Source: WRKB01 sp031551145
Lineage (GTDB): Bacteria; Desulfobacterota; Desulfovibrionia; Desulfovibrionales; Desulfovibrionaceae
Length of the DNA stretch: 64,000 nt
Assembly: GCA_031551145.1 (NCBI GenBank)
Contig: JAVBNZ010000008.1
Coordinates: 1-64,000 of the forward strand
Direction: 5' to 3'
Below the pieces are notes generated by a model. It had not been told where the DNA came from, did not search any database, and saw only the letters and a program-made list of their open reading frames with translations. This document shows positions 24,430-33,358 of this stretch, piece after piece. Position 1 is the stretch's first letter. Each line of letters opens with the position of its first letter. A program made the translations under genes and the position numbers.

Positions 24430-24471
24430 TGCAGGCAAGGATTTCAAGCAGAAAATGCTATGGTATGAGCT

Positions 24472-25359
24472 ATGCCTACAGACGATTCCTCCGGTTTTAC
24501 GCCTTTTTCTGCGCTGGATTCCCGGCGCTTTCCGAAAAAAAACGGCCCGGCCGTCCCTGTTCCGTTAAAGAAAAAACAGCCTCCGGCTGAAATTGAAGAA
24601 GATGACGGGCAGCTTTTTCTGCGCGCAATGGCAGGCGGGGCGTTTACGCCGCAAAAAATGGACGAGCGTGGATCAATCCCCCGCGCGAAAGGAGAGAAGC
24701 GCAGAGATGTGCGTCCCGTGCGCTCCGAAACGCAAAAAACGGATGCCGCCGAAACCTTTCCTCCGGCCCAAACTTTGGAACCGCCCGCGCCCCCGGATGA
24801 TTTTGCCAAAGCCATGCGGGACGTCACGCCCCTGAAAGGCCGGGGCAGAGATGTGGCGCCGGAATGTGCGCCCGAACCGTCCACCGTTGCCGCGCGGGAT
24901 TCTTTTCAGGATCTTGTGGAAGGCACGCTGGAATTCGCGCTGCACTATTCCGAGGAGTACATTGAAGGCCGCGTGTTGGGCCTGGACGCGCTGACGATGC
25001 AGAAACTGCGCGCCGGACAATATAAAATCGAGGCGCACCTCGATCTGCACGGCCTGAACGCCCGGCAGTCCTTTGAGGCGCTGCTCGGCTTTGTGCGCCG
25101 GGCCTGGCACAAGGGACAGCGTACACTGCTGGTGATTCCCGGTAGGGGCCGCAATTCTCCGGACGGCGTGGGCGTGCTGCGCGAACGGCTGCAAAGCTGG
25201 CTTACCCAGGATCCCTTCAAGCGCGTGGTGCTGGCTTTCTGCACGGCCAGACCCGCGGACGGCGGCGCGGGCGGCCTGTATGTACTCTTGCGCAAATATA
25301 AAAAAAGAGGGAAAATTTACTGGGAACGTATGCCGGGTGACCCGGATCTCTTCATGTAG
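24472..25359 (+). CDS. Smr-domain protein
   Basis: This 295-aa protein has a long charged, probably disordered N-terminal half (residues 1-145, Pro/Lys/Glu-rich). A C-terminal Smr domain contains HLDLHGLNARQSFEALLGFV (the LDLHG motif), a TLLVIPGRGRNSPDGVGVLR glycine loop (here GRGR where many members have TGKG), and a C-terminal FCTARPADGGAGGLYVLLR. Smr domains occur at the end of MutS2 and in stand-alone nicking or RNA-cleaving enzymes acting on branched DNA or stalled ribosomes. The exact role here is unassigned. ATG 24472 lacks a strong ribosome-binding site. It lies 106 bp before the DHH gene on the same strand. Confidence 0.92.
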   Translation: MPTDDSSGFTPFSALDSRRFPKKNGPAVPVPLKKKQPPAEIEEDDGQLFLRAMAGGAFTPQKMDERGSIPRAKGEKRRDVRPVRSETQKTDAAETFPPAQTLEPPAPPDDFAKAMRDVTPLKGRGRDVAPECAPEPSTVAARDSFQDLVEGTLEFALHYSEEYIEGRVLGLDALTMQKLRAGQYKIEAHLDLHGLNARQSFEALLGFVRRAWHKGQRTLLVIPGRGRNSPDGVGVLRERLQSWLTQDPFKRVVLAFCTARPADGGAGGLYVLLRKYKKRGKIYWERMPGDPDLFM

Positions 25360-25466
25360 CCCGCCGGCCGCATGGGGCGCGCGCGCCGTCCGCCGTGCCC
25401 AAACCTGCAAGCATTCAGCCCTGTATCGTTTTAACATCAGCCTTTTTTCTATAAGGAGAACAGCGC

Positions 25467-26393
25467 ATGAGCAGCACGAAATACCGCCTGGTGACCCGTA
25501 GCGACCTCGACGGTCTGGTGAGCGCCGTGTTGTTGAATCACCTCGACCTGATAGACGATATAAAGTTCGTTCATCCCAAGGACATGCAGGACGGTACGGT
25601 GGAAATTTCCGGGCGCGACATCACCACGAATCTTCCTTACGTGCCCGGAGCGCATCTGGCCTTTGACCATCATGAATCGGAAATCCGCCGCTCGGGCGAA
25701 CATCCGAACTTCATTCTCGATCCCAAAGCCCCTTCGGCCGCCCGCGTCGTCTATACCCACTATGGCAAGGACGCTTTTGCCGGAGTGAACGAGGACATGA
25801 TGGCCGGCGTGGATAAGGCCGATTCCGCGCAATTCACCATCGACGAAGTGCTCAAACCTTCAGGCTGGACGCTGTTGAGCTTTCTGACCGACGCCCGCAC
25901 GGGGCTCGGCCGCTTTCACCATTTCCGCATCAGCAATTACGCCCTGATGATGGAATTGTCGAAATACATGGGGAAGATGAGCATAGAGGAAGTGCTGGCT
26001 CTGCCCGACGTGAAGGAACGCGTGGATCTGTATTTCGACAGCGCTCCCAAGGCCGAAGAACAGCTGCGGCGCTGCACTTCCGTCATCGGCAGGGTGGCGG
26101 TGCTCGATCTGAGGGAAGAAGCCGAGATCTGGCCCACCAACCGCTTCATGATTTATGCGCTGTTCCCGCAGGCTTCGGTTTCTCTGCACGTGATGTGGGG
26201 CCGGCAGAAGCAGAACGTGGTCATCGCGGCGGGCAAATCCATTTTTGATCGCTCCGGCAAGGCCAATCTCGGCCAACTGCTGCTGGAATTCGGCGGCGGC
26301 GGACATTCGGCGGCCGCAACCTGTCAGTTGAGTCCTGAAGCCCTGGACGCATCTCTCAAGGAAATCGTCGCGCGCATCAACGCCGCCGGCTGA
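25467..26393 (+). CDS. DHH-family phosphoesterase (exopolyphosphatase-like)
   Basis: This 308-aa protein has VTRSDLDGLVSAVLL near residues 9-23 (motif I), LAFDHHESE (DHH motif near 66-69), a VDKADSAQ segment, and a C-terminal GGGGHSAAATCQL DHHA1-like glycine motif near 275-287. It is distinct from the DHH protein at 577-1635. Related proteins are annotated as exopolyphosphatases or nanoRNase-like enzymes, but the substrate is uncertain. ATG 25467 has AAGGAGA 8 nt upstream and a strong terminator follows, so it is probably monocistronic or the end of a unit with the Smr gene. Cytoplasmic, Mn2+-dependent by family. Confidence 0.9.
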   Translation: MSSTKYRLVTRSDLDGLVSAVLLNHLDLIDDIKFVHPKDMQDGTVEISGRDITTNLPYVPGAHLAFDHHESEIRRSGEHPNFILDPKAPSAARVVYTHYGKDAFAGVNEDMMAGVDKADSAQFTIDEVLKPSGWTLLSFLTDARTGLGRFHHFRISNYALMMELSKYMGKMSIEEVLALPDVKERVDLYFDSAPKAEEQLRRCTSVIGRVAVLDLREEAEIWPTNRFMIYALFPQASVSLHVMWGRQKQNVVIAAGKSIFDRSGKANLGQLLLEFGGGGHSAAATCQLSPEALDASLKEIVARINAAG

Positions 26394-26414
26394 AAAGTCT
26401 CCATCCATGCGCGG

Positions 26415-26452
26415 ATGCCCGGAGTTCCACCTGAATTCCGGGCATTATTTTT
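26415..26452 (+). terminator. Rho-independent terminator after the DHH gene
   Basis: ATGCCCGGA pairs with TCCGGGCAT, with a short extension of the stem, followed by TATTTTT. Confidence 0.85.
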
Positions 26453-26502
26453 GAATGGCGGCTTTCGTTGCCACATGCCGGAAATCCGGGTATGATCGTT
26501 TC

Positions 26503-27678
26503 ATGACTCTGCGTGTTCCCGCGGAAATAGGAAAGATTGCCGATTTTGTCGGCCTGCTGTACGTCATAACACTGATTCTTTCCCTCATTTACGGACCGCA
26601 ACCTCTTTTTGCCGCCATCAGCGCGGATTTTTCCGTCAGCGGGGCCAGCATCAGCCTGCTTGTGAGCGTGGCCATGCTCCCGCTCGGTATCGCGCCGCTT
26701 TTGTATGGGGCATTGCTCAGCAAGGTGCCGGCCCGCCGTCTGCTGCAAATCACCATGCTCCTGCTGGCGCTGGCCGGCATTCCCGGGTATTTCACGCATT
26801 CGTTCGCGGTGCTGCTTGCCTTCCGTTTGCTGCAGGGCCTGCTTATCCCCGCTGTGCTGACCTCGCTTATGACGCACGTTTCCTCGCAGTATCAGGGAAC
26901 GGAACTGCAGCGCGCCATGTCCGCCTATGTGGGCGTCACCCTTCTGGGCGGCCTGCTGGGGCGTATTATCAGCGCCTCCCTGGCGGAACTGTTCGGCTGG
27001 CGTGCAGCCATGCTGCTGATTTCGCTGGGCATAGGGCTCGGCATCTTTCTCGTGTCGCGCTATCCGGGAGAAGCGCGCTCCCGTTTCAGCAAAATACGAT
27101 TGAACGATTTCGCCCGCATGCTGCGCGACAGCGTACTGTTGCGCCTGCTGCTTTTTGAAACCGGCGGATTTTTCGTCTTCAGCGCCGTCGGCAACAGCCT
27201 GCCCTTTTATCTCAACAGCCTGAGCAGCGAAATTTCCGAACTGCGCGTCGCCTTCATGTACAGCGGCTACGCACTGGGAGCGCTCATCGCTTTTTCTTCC
27301 CGCCGGGTCATGAGCTTTCTCGGCGGAGAGGAGCGCGCCATGCTCAAGGCCTGGGGCCTCTATATCCTCGCCATGCCGTTTTTGCAGAGCACGAACATAG
27401 GCGTTGTCTTCGGCGCGATGACGGCGCTTTGCCTGGCGCAATTCACGCAGCACAGCGTTTGTCCCGGCCTGATCAACCGCGTGAGCGCGGAAGAGCGGGG
27501 CATGGTGAACGGCCTTTGCCTGTCTTTTTATTATACGGGCGGCGCGTTGGGCGCGTACCTCTCGGTGCTGCTTTACACGCATGTTTCCTGGCTCGCCTGC
27601 ATAGTGCTGTTTTCGGCCGTTTCCATAAGCATGCTCTGCATCGCCTTCAGCCTGCGGGGCAGGCTTCCCGATTGTTGA
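26503..27678 (+). CDS. MFS transporter
   Basis: This 391-aa membrane protein has about 12 transmembrane helices. MFS signatures include the loop 2-3 region GALLSKVPARRLLQ, FRLLQGLLIPAVLTSLMTHV in helix 4-5 and a central cytoplasmic loop RYPGEARSRFSKIRL. It resembles the YnfM-like branch that exports arabinose, aromatic or drug-like compounds, but the substrate cannot be told. The frame opens 16 codons earlier at ATG 26455, where the first residues are not MFS-like and overlap the terminator of the DHH gene; ATG 26503 was preferred. It precedes pgsA by 109 bp. Confidence 0.9.
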   Translation: MTLRVPAEIGKIADFVGLLYVITLILSLIYGPQPLFAAISADFSVSGASISLLVSVAMLPLGIAPLLYGALLSKVPARRLLQITMLLLALAGIPGYFTHSFAVLLAFRLLQGLLIPAVLTSLMTHVSSQYQGTELQRAMSAYVGVTLLGGLLGRIISASLAELFGWRAAMLLISLGIGLGIFLVSRYPGEARSRFSKIRLNDFARMLRDSVLLRLLLFETGGFFVFSAVGNSLPFYLNSLSSEISELRVAFMYSGYALGALIAFSSRRVMSFLGGEERAMLKAWGLYILAMPFLQSTNIGVVFGAMTALCLAQFTQHSVCPGLINRVSAEERGMVNGLCLSFYYTGGALGAYLSVLLYTHVSWLACIVLFSAVSISMLCIAFSLRGRLPDC

Positions 27679-27787
27679 GGGCCGTATGTCGCCCGCGGCT
27701 TCATGCGGGCTTGCGGCGCAAAGCCCTCTTTGCCGCTTTGCCCCGGCAAAAAAATTTGCTATGCTGTGGGGCTGAAAGGAACGATGT

Positions 27788-28333
27788 ATGCTCCTCAACC
27801 TTCCAAACAGTCTGACGCTGGCACGGATAGGCGCGGCCCCGTGCGTGATCGCGCTCCTCTATTATGAGGGGCCCGTCACCTGTTTTCTGGCGACGCTCAT
27901 CTTCGTCATCGCTTCACTGACGGACATGTTGGACGGACATATTGCCCGCAGAGAAAACCAGGTTACAAGTTTGGGCAAGTTTCTCGATCCCCTGGCGGAC
28001 AAAGTGCTTATCTGCTCCTCGCTGATCATGCTCAGCTCCATGAACAGGGTCGCCGCCTGGATCACCATCCTCATCGTGTGCCGGGAGTTGATCGTTACCG
28101 GCCTGCGCGCCGTGGCGGCCGACGAAGGCGTGGTGATCGCCGCGGATAAATACGGCAAGCTGAAAACCGTACTTCAAAGCCTGGCCCTGGTGCCCCTGAT
28201 TCACCACTATCCGCTTCTGGGGAAGGATCTGAGGGGATTGGGCGAATTCCTTCTTTACACAGCCCTCGTGCTCACGGTAGGCTCCGGAGCGAACTATATC
28301 TCGGCATATTATCGTAAAACAGTTAAAAAGTAA
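27788..28333 (+). CDS. pgsA: CDP-diacylglycerol-glycerol-3-phosphate 3-phosphatidyltransferase
   Basis: This 181-aa integral membrane enzyme makes phosphatidylglycerophosphate, the committed step to phosphatidylglycerol and cardiolipin. The CDP-alcohol phosphotransferase motif D-G-x2-A-R-x8-G-x3-D-x3-D is intact in LDGHIARRENQVTSLGKFLD followed by PLADK. Four to five transmembrane helices are visible. The opening NLPNSLTLARI is typical of PgsA. ATG 27788 has AAAGGAA upstream. It is followed by the 88-aa gene 51 nt later. Confidence 0.97.
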   Translation: MLLNLPNSLTLARIGAAPCVIALLYYEGPVTCFLATLIFVIASLTDMLDGHIARRENQVTSLGKFLDPLADKVLICSSLIMLSSMNRVAAWITILIVCRELIVTGLRAVAADEGVVIAADKYGKLKTVLQSLALVPLIHHYPLLGKDLRGLGEFLLYTALVLTVGSGANYISAYYRKTVKK

Positions 28334-28384
28334 TTTTTAGTGCGGTTTACAATATATTGTAGCCGGACAAAGCCGGAGTGCGGC

Positions 28385-28651
28385 ATGCAGGAACAGTTAT
28401 ACAACAGGCTGAAAAATTGCCTGCAGACCATATTGGAACTTGAACCGGAGCTGGAGCGCCTGCAATTGCCCAGCACTTTCCGCGGTGAAATGGAAACGCT
28501 TCGCCGTCATCTGGATCGGATTCAGCATATCGAATTTCAGGAAGAGGATTTGAAACGCCTGGAAACAGCCACGGCCAAATTTCTGGAGGAGTTGCGTTTG
28601 CCGTTCGCACGCATGGACGCCGCTCCCGCCAAGAGCAGAGTGCTTCAGTAA
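28385..28651 (+). CDS. Conserved hypothetical coiled-coil protein (88 aa)
   Basis: The sequence starts MQEQLYNRLKNCLQTILELE and is almost entirely helical: heptad-like leucines (LELEPELERLQL, FQEEDLKRLETATAKFLEEL), no cysteine pair and no membrane segment. It lies between pgsA and ftsB, with GGAG upstream of ATG 28385. A role with the divisome is conceivable from context but unsupported by motif. Expected to be a small cytoplasmic helical-bundle protein. Confidence 0.78.
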   Translation: MQEQLYNRLKNCLQTILELEPELERLQLPSTFRGEMETLRRHLDRIQHIEFQEEDLKRLETATAKFLEELRLPFARMDAAPAKSRVLQ

Positions 28652-28696
28652 AATTGTCTTTTAACGCTGCGTTGTCGCGTCGGCCCGGAGTTCGGC

Positions 28697-29023
28697 ATGT
28701 TCTGGAGAGTTTTTCTCATTACCGCTCTCGGCGTACTCAACGCGGTGCTGTTTTACCGGATGGTATGGAGTCCTTACGGCATCCTTGCCTATCTGCAGTT
28801 GCGCGAGGAGCACACCCAACTCGAAAGCCAGGTGGAAGCGCTGGACAAGGAAAATCTCGCCCTGTCCCGCGAAATTCTTCTGCTGCGTAGCGACGACGGC
28901 TATGTGGAAAAAATGATCCGCAGGCGTCTGCATTATGTTAAGGAAAACGAAATACTGTATCTCTTCAGTGATGCGCAATCCTCAAGCAAGGCAGGAGCCG
29001 GCGCCGATGAAGGCAAAAATTGA
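28697..29023 (+). CDS. ftsB: FtsB/DivIC-family cell-division protein
   Basis: This 108-aa bitopic membrane protein has one transmembrane helix (residues about 5-25, ITALGVLNAVLFYRMVW) followed by a coiled coil (LREEHTQLESQVEALDKENLAL) and the conserved family end IRRRLHYVKENEILYLF. FtsB joins FtsL and FtsQ and signals septal peptidoglycan synthesis. ATG 28697 follows GGAG. The last 17 nt overlap the next gene (start 29007), implying translational coupling. The C-terminal SSSKAGAGADEGKN tail is unconserved. Confidence 0.92.
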   Translation: MFWRVFLITALGVLNAVLFYRMVWSPYGILAYLQLREEHTQLESQVEALDKENLALSREILLLRSDDGYVEKMIRRRLHYVKENEILYLFSDAQSSSKAGAGADEGKN

Positions 29024-29882
29024 CTGGTATAAGGAAGTCCTTGAACTGGAGCCGGGGTCCAAGGTGTTTTTTCCTCTGGCCCGTCTTCTTGCCGAAAACG
29101 GACAACTCACCGACGCCTTGTCCACACTGCGGCTTGGTCTGGAACGCCATCCCGAATTCATTGAAGCGCGTCTCTATCTGATCGAACTGCTCTATACAAA
29201 CGGCGAGGTTGCGCAGTGTGAACCGCAAATCGGCCGCCTGACCCGCCTGTTTTCCAACTATCCCGGCTTCTGGGAAGCCTGGGGCGCCTGCGGCGAAGAC
29301 CGCGAACTGTCGCTGACCCTGCAGTTCCTGGCTCTGCTGTTCAAACGGCGCGGCGTCACCTTCAGCGATATTCTGGAACAGGGCATAAAGGCGCTCGTCG
29401 CCGCGCCCGTCTCCGAAGAAAAGCCTCAACAGCCCGCGCCGGAAGCGGCCGACGTGCCGCGCCCCGAATTTGCCGCGCCCCCCGCTCCCTACGTGGAGGC
29501 TTCTCCCGTTGTTGACAAACCGGAAGCGGCAACCCAATCCGATATTCCCGTTCTTCGAATTGAGCCGCCCGACACGGAGGCCGAAGAAGCCGAAGAGCAT
29601 GAAGAGCCGTTTTCTCTGCGCACCAAGTCCATGGCCGATGTTCTGGCCGGACAGGGCGACAGTGTCGGCGCGCTGGAAATTTACCGCGAACTGCTTGTGA
29701 GCGCGCAGTCCGCCGAAGAACGTGCAGAGCTTCAAGAACGCATAGCCCGGCTTTCGGCTTCGGAACCGGAGCTTGCGGCTGTTTCCGTCTCCACCGCTGA
29801 TGTCCCCCTTCCCGGCAACCGGCGCATGCGCCATTTGCTGGAATCCCTGGCCGAACGCCTGGAAGCCCGTGCGTCGGAATAA
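29007..29882 (+). CDS. Tetratricopeptide-repeat protein
   Basis: This 291-aa protein has two or three TPR-like helix pairs at residues 1-95 (KVFFPLARLLAENGQLTDAL, LRLGLERHPEFIEARLYLIE). A Pro/Glu/Ala-rich disordered middle (about 130-200) follows, then another TPR-like unit (MADVLAGQGDSVGALEIYRELL) and a basic C-terminal helix. TPR proteins scaffold complexes; its partner is unknown. Overlap with ftsB and the same-strand lipoprotein gene 18 nt later suggest one operon. ATG 29007 follows GGAG. There is no signal peptide, so it is cytoplasmic. Confidence 0.85.
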   Translation: MKAKIDWYKEVLELEPGSKVFFPLARLLAENGQLTDALSTLRLGLERHPEFIEARLYLIELLYTNGEVAQCEPQIGRLTRLFSNYPGFWEAWGACGEDRELSLTLQFLALLFKRRGVTFSDILEQGIKALVAAPVSEEKPQQPAPEAADVPRPEFAAPPAPYVEASPVVDKPEAATQSDIPVLRIEPPDTEAEEAEEHEEPFSLRTKSMADVLAGQGDSVGALEIYRELLVSAQSAEERAELQERIARLSASEPELAAVSVSTADVPLPGNRRMRHLLESLAERLEARASE

Positions 29883-29900
29883 CTAAAACGGAGTACGTCT

Positions 29901-30845
29901 GTGTCCAGAAATCGTATCTTTTTCTGTCTTCTGCTCGCCGCGGCCTTGAGCGTGGGATGCAATTCCAACCAGACCGTGAAGAACACGTGGAAGGGAACGA
30001 AAAGCATCTGGTATTCCTACGTGAATACGCCGGCCTCCATCAATTACGGCGACACGGGCAAGATGCCCGACTACGAAACGCAGTTCGCCAGGGCCATGAT
30101 GGGCATAGACGTTCAGCTCCATGCTCTGGAACGCGCCATGCAAAACGCGGACAAGCCCCCCACGCCCGAATGGCTGAACAGCTTTTTTGCACAGTTTCCC
30201 TGGGTGGACGGCATTATAGGCCTGAACGGCGAAGGCGGCCTGGTGGGCCAGGCCGGGGTGTCGAGAAGCGATCTCGACTTCAACCCCCTGCTTGAGCAGG
30301 ACCCCAAACAAAATATGCGCGCGCTCCGCGGTTGGATGCAGGATACGGGAAGCGGTCCGGAACTTATGCTGGCCGTTCCGCTGTACGACAGCGACACCTT
30401 CCTGGGCGTGGTCGCCGCGTATTTCGACATGCGCTCGCTCATGCGCTATTCCGACGCGCCGGAAATCCTTACCATCACCTCCCCCAACGGTCTGATCTGG
30501 TCGGGCTCGGGCGGGGGAGATCCGCTGAGCGGACAGGACTGGGCCAAAATTACCCGCAGCAGCACAAGCGGAACGATTTCCGAAGGCGGCGGGAGCTATG
30601 TCTGGGTGAGCCGCTTTTTGGGGAACTATCCGCTGGTCTTCGCGGCGCAGAAAACCGCCGGCAAAAGCGAAGAGCCGAAGGCCAAGGACGCCGGGGAAGC
30701 GAAAGAAGCCGAGGCCGCTCCGGCAGCGGCAGGCAAAACGGATGAGCCTGTCGCCGCGCCCGCGCAGACTTCGGACGGCGCGACGCCGCAGCCGGCCGGA
30801 GCCGATGCGCCGGCGTATCAACCTCCCGTGCTGCCGAAACTGTAA
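29901..30845 (+). CDS. Lipoprotein with Cache-like sensor domain
   Basis: This 314-aa protein begins at GTG 29901 (GGAG upstream) with a lipoprotein signal (MSRNRIFFCLLLAAALSVGC; lipobox LSVGC, lipidated Cys20). The mature part has a single PDC/Cache-like fold. Features are TPEWLNSFFAQFPWVDGIIG, ELMLAVPLYDSDTFLGVVAAYFDM and ILTITSPNGLIWSG, with the pattern of dCache ligand-binding strands but without a cytoplasmic signalling domain. The C-terminal 75 residues are Ala/Pro/Glu-rich, like a flexible linker. It could be a stand-alone periplasmic ligand-binding lipoprotein. Context: between the TPR gene and fbp. Confidence 0.8.
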   Translation: MSRNRIFFCLLLAAALSVGCNSNQTVKNTWKGTKSIWYSYVNTPASINYGDTGKMPDYETQFARAMMGIDVQLHALERAMQNADKPPTPEWLNSFFAQFPWVDGIIGLNGEGGLVGQAGVSRSDLDFNPLLEQDPKQNMRALRGWMQDTGSGPELMLAVPLYDSDTFLGVVAAYFDMRSLMRYSDAPEILTITSPNGLIWSGSGGGDPLSGQDWAKITRSSTSGTISEGGGSYVWVSRFLGNYPLVFAAQKTAGKSEEPKAKDAGEAKEAEAAPAAAGKTDEPVAAPAQTSDGATPQPAGADAPAYQPPVLPKL

Positions 30846-30882
30846 TTTTTCCCAACGCGTCCAAGCCCGAATGAGGTGAGCC

Positions 30883-31884
30883 ATGCCCGAAATCACCGTC
30901 ACCGAACATCTGCTTATGGAGGAGCGGCTTTCACCGCGCGCCACCGGCCAGTTCACAACCCTGCTCAACGACCTGATCCTCTCCGCGAAGATCATCGCCC
31001 GCAGCGTGAGCAAGGCCGGCCTTCTCGATGTGCTCGGCGGAACGGGTGAAGTGAACGTGCAGGGCGAGTATGTGCAGAAGCTTGACGAGTTCGCCAACCA
31101 CGTGCTCATTTACCGCATGGCACGCTCCGGCGTCATCTGCGCCATGGGATCGGAGGAAAATGCCGATCTCATTCCCGTGGCCGACGAACTGCCCAAGGGC
31201 GATTACATCCTCATCTTTGATCCCCTGGACGGTTCCAGCAATATTGACGTGAACATCAACGTCGGCACCATTTTTTCCATCCTGCGCCGCGCTCCCGGTT
31301 CCCAGGGGCCGGTTACGCTGGACGAAGTGCTCCAACCCGGCGCGCAACAGGTAGGGGCGGGCTACATACTCTACGGCCCCTCCACCATGCTCATTTTTAC
31401 CACCGGGCACGGCGTGCACGGCTTTACCCTGGATCCCAGCGTGGGGGAATTTCTGCTTTCCCACAAAGACATGCGCATTCCGGAAGAGGGCAAGATCTAT
31501 TCCGTCAACGAAGGCAACCGGCACGTCTGGGATGCGGCCGCGCGGGAATGCGTGGACTATTTCAACAATTCCGGCATGACGCGCAACCGTCCCTATTCCA
31601 TGCGCTATGTGGGCTCCCTGGTGGCGGATTTTCACCGCACGCTGCTGTACGGCGGCATCTTCATGTACCCGCCCGACGTCAAAAAGCCCGACGGCAAACT
31701 CCGCCTCATGTGCGAGGCCTCCCCCCTGGCCCTGGTGGTGGAACAGGCCGGCGGCAAGGCCACGGACGGCAGGCGGCGCATTCTGGAACGCGTGCCGGAA
31801 AAGCTGCACGCCAGAACGCCGCTTTTCATCGGTTCGCCCAAGGACGTGGACGCGGTTTCCGAAATTTATGCGCGCCTCGGTTGA
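30883..31884 (+). CDS. fbp: Fructose-1,6-bisphosphatase, class I
   Basis: This 333-aa enzyme hydrolyses fructose-1,6-bisphosphate to fructose-6-phosphate in gluconeogenesis. The metal-binding loop FDPLDGSSNIDVN lies at residues 112-124 and the substrate-binding YVGSLVADFHRTLLYGGIFMYP block is intact; CEASPLALVVEQAGGKA precedes the C-terminal region. Length matches the family. ATG 30883 has GAGGTGAG upstream. The stop codon is 5 nt before the likely tsaD start, so the two are probably co-transcribed. With pgm and the PEP synthase it completes a gluconeogenic set in the window. Confidence 0.98.
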   Translation: MPEITVTEHLLMEERLSPRATGQFTTLLNDLILSAKIIARSVSKAGLLDVLGGTGEVNVQGEYVQKLDEFANHVLIYRMARSGVICAMGSEENADLIPVADELPKGDYILIFDPLDGSSNIDVNINVGTIFSILRRAPGSQGPVTLDEVLQPGAQQVGAGYILYGPSTMLIFTTGHGVHGFTLDPSVGEFLLSHKDMRIPEEGKIYSVNEGNRHVWDAAARECVDYFNNSGMTRNRPYSMRYVGSLVADFHRTLLYGGIFMYPPDVKKPDGKLRLMCEASPLALVVEQAGGKATDGRRRILERVPEKLHARTPLFIGSPKDVDAVSEIYARLG

Positions 31885-31889
31885 GATTC

Positions 31890-32981
31890 GTGCTTTGTCT
31901 CGGCATTGAAACCTCCTGCGATGAAAGCGCGCTGGCTCTGGTGCGCGACGGCAGGCTGATCGATTCCATCGTCGCCTCCCAGGCCGACATGCATGCGCTT
32001 TTCGGCGGTGTGGTGCCGGAACTGGCCGCACGCGAGCATTACCGCTTTCTCGGCCCTCTGTATGACCGGCTTATGGAACGCAACGGTCTGAGCGCCGCGA
32101 ATCTGGATGTGGTGGCCGTTGCGCGCGGCCCCGGCCTGCTGGGCAGCCTGCTGGTGGGCGCGGCCTTTGCCAAGGGGTTGGCCCTGGCCTGCGGTGCGCG
32201 CTTTATCGGCATCAATCATTTGCATGCCCATCTTCTGGCCGTGGGCCTGACGCGGGAAATTCCCCGCCCCGCCCTGGGTTTGCTGGTTTCCGGCGGGCAC
32301 ACGGAACTCTATTTGATAGAATCACCCCTGCGCTTCACCCGTCTCGGCCGCAGCCTGGATGACGCCGCCGGCGAAGCCTTCGACAAATCGGCCAAACTAC
32401 TCGGCCTGCCGTATCCGGGCGGCGCGCGCCTGGACGCCCTGGCGCGTCGGGGCAGGGCCGATCCCGATCTTTTCCCCCGTCCCTATCTGCGCAACAACAA
32501 CCTGGATTTCAGCTTCAGCGGTCTGAAAACCGCTGTGGCCGCGCATGTGGATCAACATCCTTCCATGCGGGGAAAGGAGGCGGAACAGGAGTTGTGCGAC
32601 CTCTGCGCCTCGCTCAATCTGGCCGTGGTGGAAACGCTTTGCGCCAAGGTGCGGCGCGCTTTGGAACGGTACCCCCATGTCGGCGCGCTGATCGTCGCGG
32701 GCGGCGTGGCCGCCAACAGCCTGCTGCGTGCGCAGGCCGGTCGCCTGATGGAGAAGAGGGGAGGAGAACTGCTTTTGCCGCCCCCTGACCTCTGCACGGA
32801 CAACGGCGCCATGATCGCTTACGCGGGCGAACTTGCGGCGGAAGCAGGCCTGGCGCACAAGCTGGATATGGAGTGCATTCCCAGGGGAAAACCACTGCCG
32901 GACGATGCGCAGAGATGCGGAATTCCGCACGCTTCCCGGAAAATGGTGGATTCCCTTGACACAATGCCTTGGAATCACTAA
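31890..32981 (+). CDS. tsaD: tRNA N6-adenosine threonylcarbamoyltransferase
   Basis: This 363-aa TsaD (Kae1/Gcp family) transfers threonylcarbamoyl to A37 of ANN-decoding tRNAs. It starts MLCLGIETSCDESALALV, has the metal-binding HLHAH motif (INHLHAHLLAV), SGGHTELYLI, a DDAAGEAFDKSAKLLGLPYPGG loop and VAGGVAANSLLR. GTG 31890 fits the family N-terminus; an in-frame TTG at 31881 overlapping the fbp stop is the alternative. The C-terminal 25 residues (CGIPHASRKMVDSLDTMPWNH) extend past the usual end. It is followed by trxA 53 nt later. Confidence 0.96.
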   Translation: MLCLGIETSCDESALALVRDGRLIDSIVASQADMHALFGGVVPELAAREHYRFLGPLYDRLMERNGLSAANLDVVAVARGPGLLGSLLVGAAFAKGLALACGARFIGINHLHAHLLAVGLTREIPRPALGLLVSGGHTELYLIESPLRFTRLGRSLDDAAGEAFDKSAKLLGLPYPGGARLDALARRGRADPDLFPRPYLRNNNLDFSFSGLKTAVAAHVDQHPSMRGKEAEQELCDLCASLNLAVVETLCAKVRRALERYPHVGALIVAGGVAANSLLRAQAGRLMEKRGGELLLPPPDLCTDNGAMIAYAGELAAEAGLAHKLDMECIPRGKPLPDDAQRCGIPHASRKMVDSLDTMPWNH

Positions 32982-33034
32982 AGTCATTTTGATGTGTGAA
33001 TATCCTACCCTCCAGGAAAGACAAGGAGTTACGT

Positions 33035-33358
33035 ATGGCATCTCCAGTGACCGACGCTGATTTTGAAAGCACTGTCCTTAAATCCGCCATTCCGGTTCTT
33101 GTGGACTTCTGGGCGCCTTGGTGCGGCCCGTGTAGGGCTGTAGGCCCCATTGTCGACGAACTGGCCGGCGAATTTTCCGGCAAAGTGCTTGTGGTGAAGA
33201 TGAATGTGGACGAAAACCCGGCAACCCCCACCAAATACGGCATCCGCGCCATACCTACTCTCATTGTTTTCAAGGGCGGCGAAGTGCTTGAACAAATCAC
33301 CGGTGCCGTGACCAAGACCACCATCAAAGATATGCTCACCCAAAAGGCCCTGGCGTGA
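33035..33358 (+). CDS. trxA: Thioredoxin
   Basis: This 107-aa thioredoxin has the active site FWAPWCGPCR near residues 26-35, the buried cis-proline in AIPTLIVF and the usual length. It reduces protein disulfides and supplies electrons to reductases and peroxidases. ATG 33035 has AAGGAG 7 nt upstream. Its stop overlaps the GTG start of trxB by 4 nt (GTGA), so reductase and substrate are translationally coupled. Confidence 0.98.
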   Translation: MASPVTDADFESTVLKSAIPVLVDFWAPWCGPCRAVGPIVDELAGEFSGKVLVVKMNVDENPATPTKYGIRAIPTLIVFKGGEVLEQITGAVTKTTIKDMLTQKALA

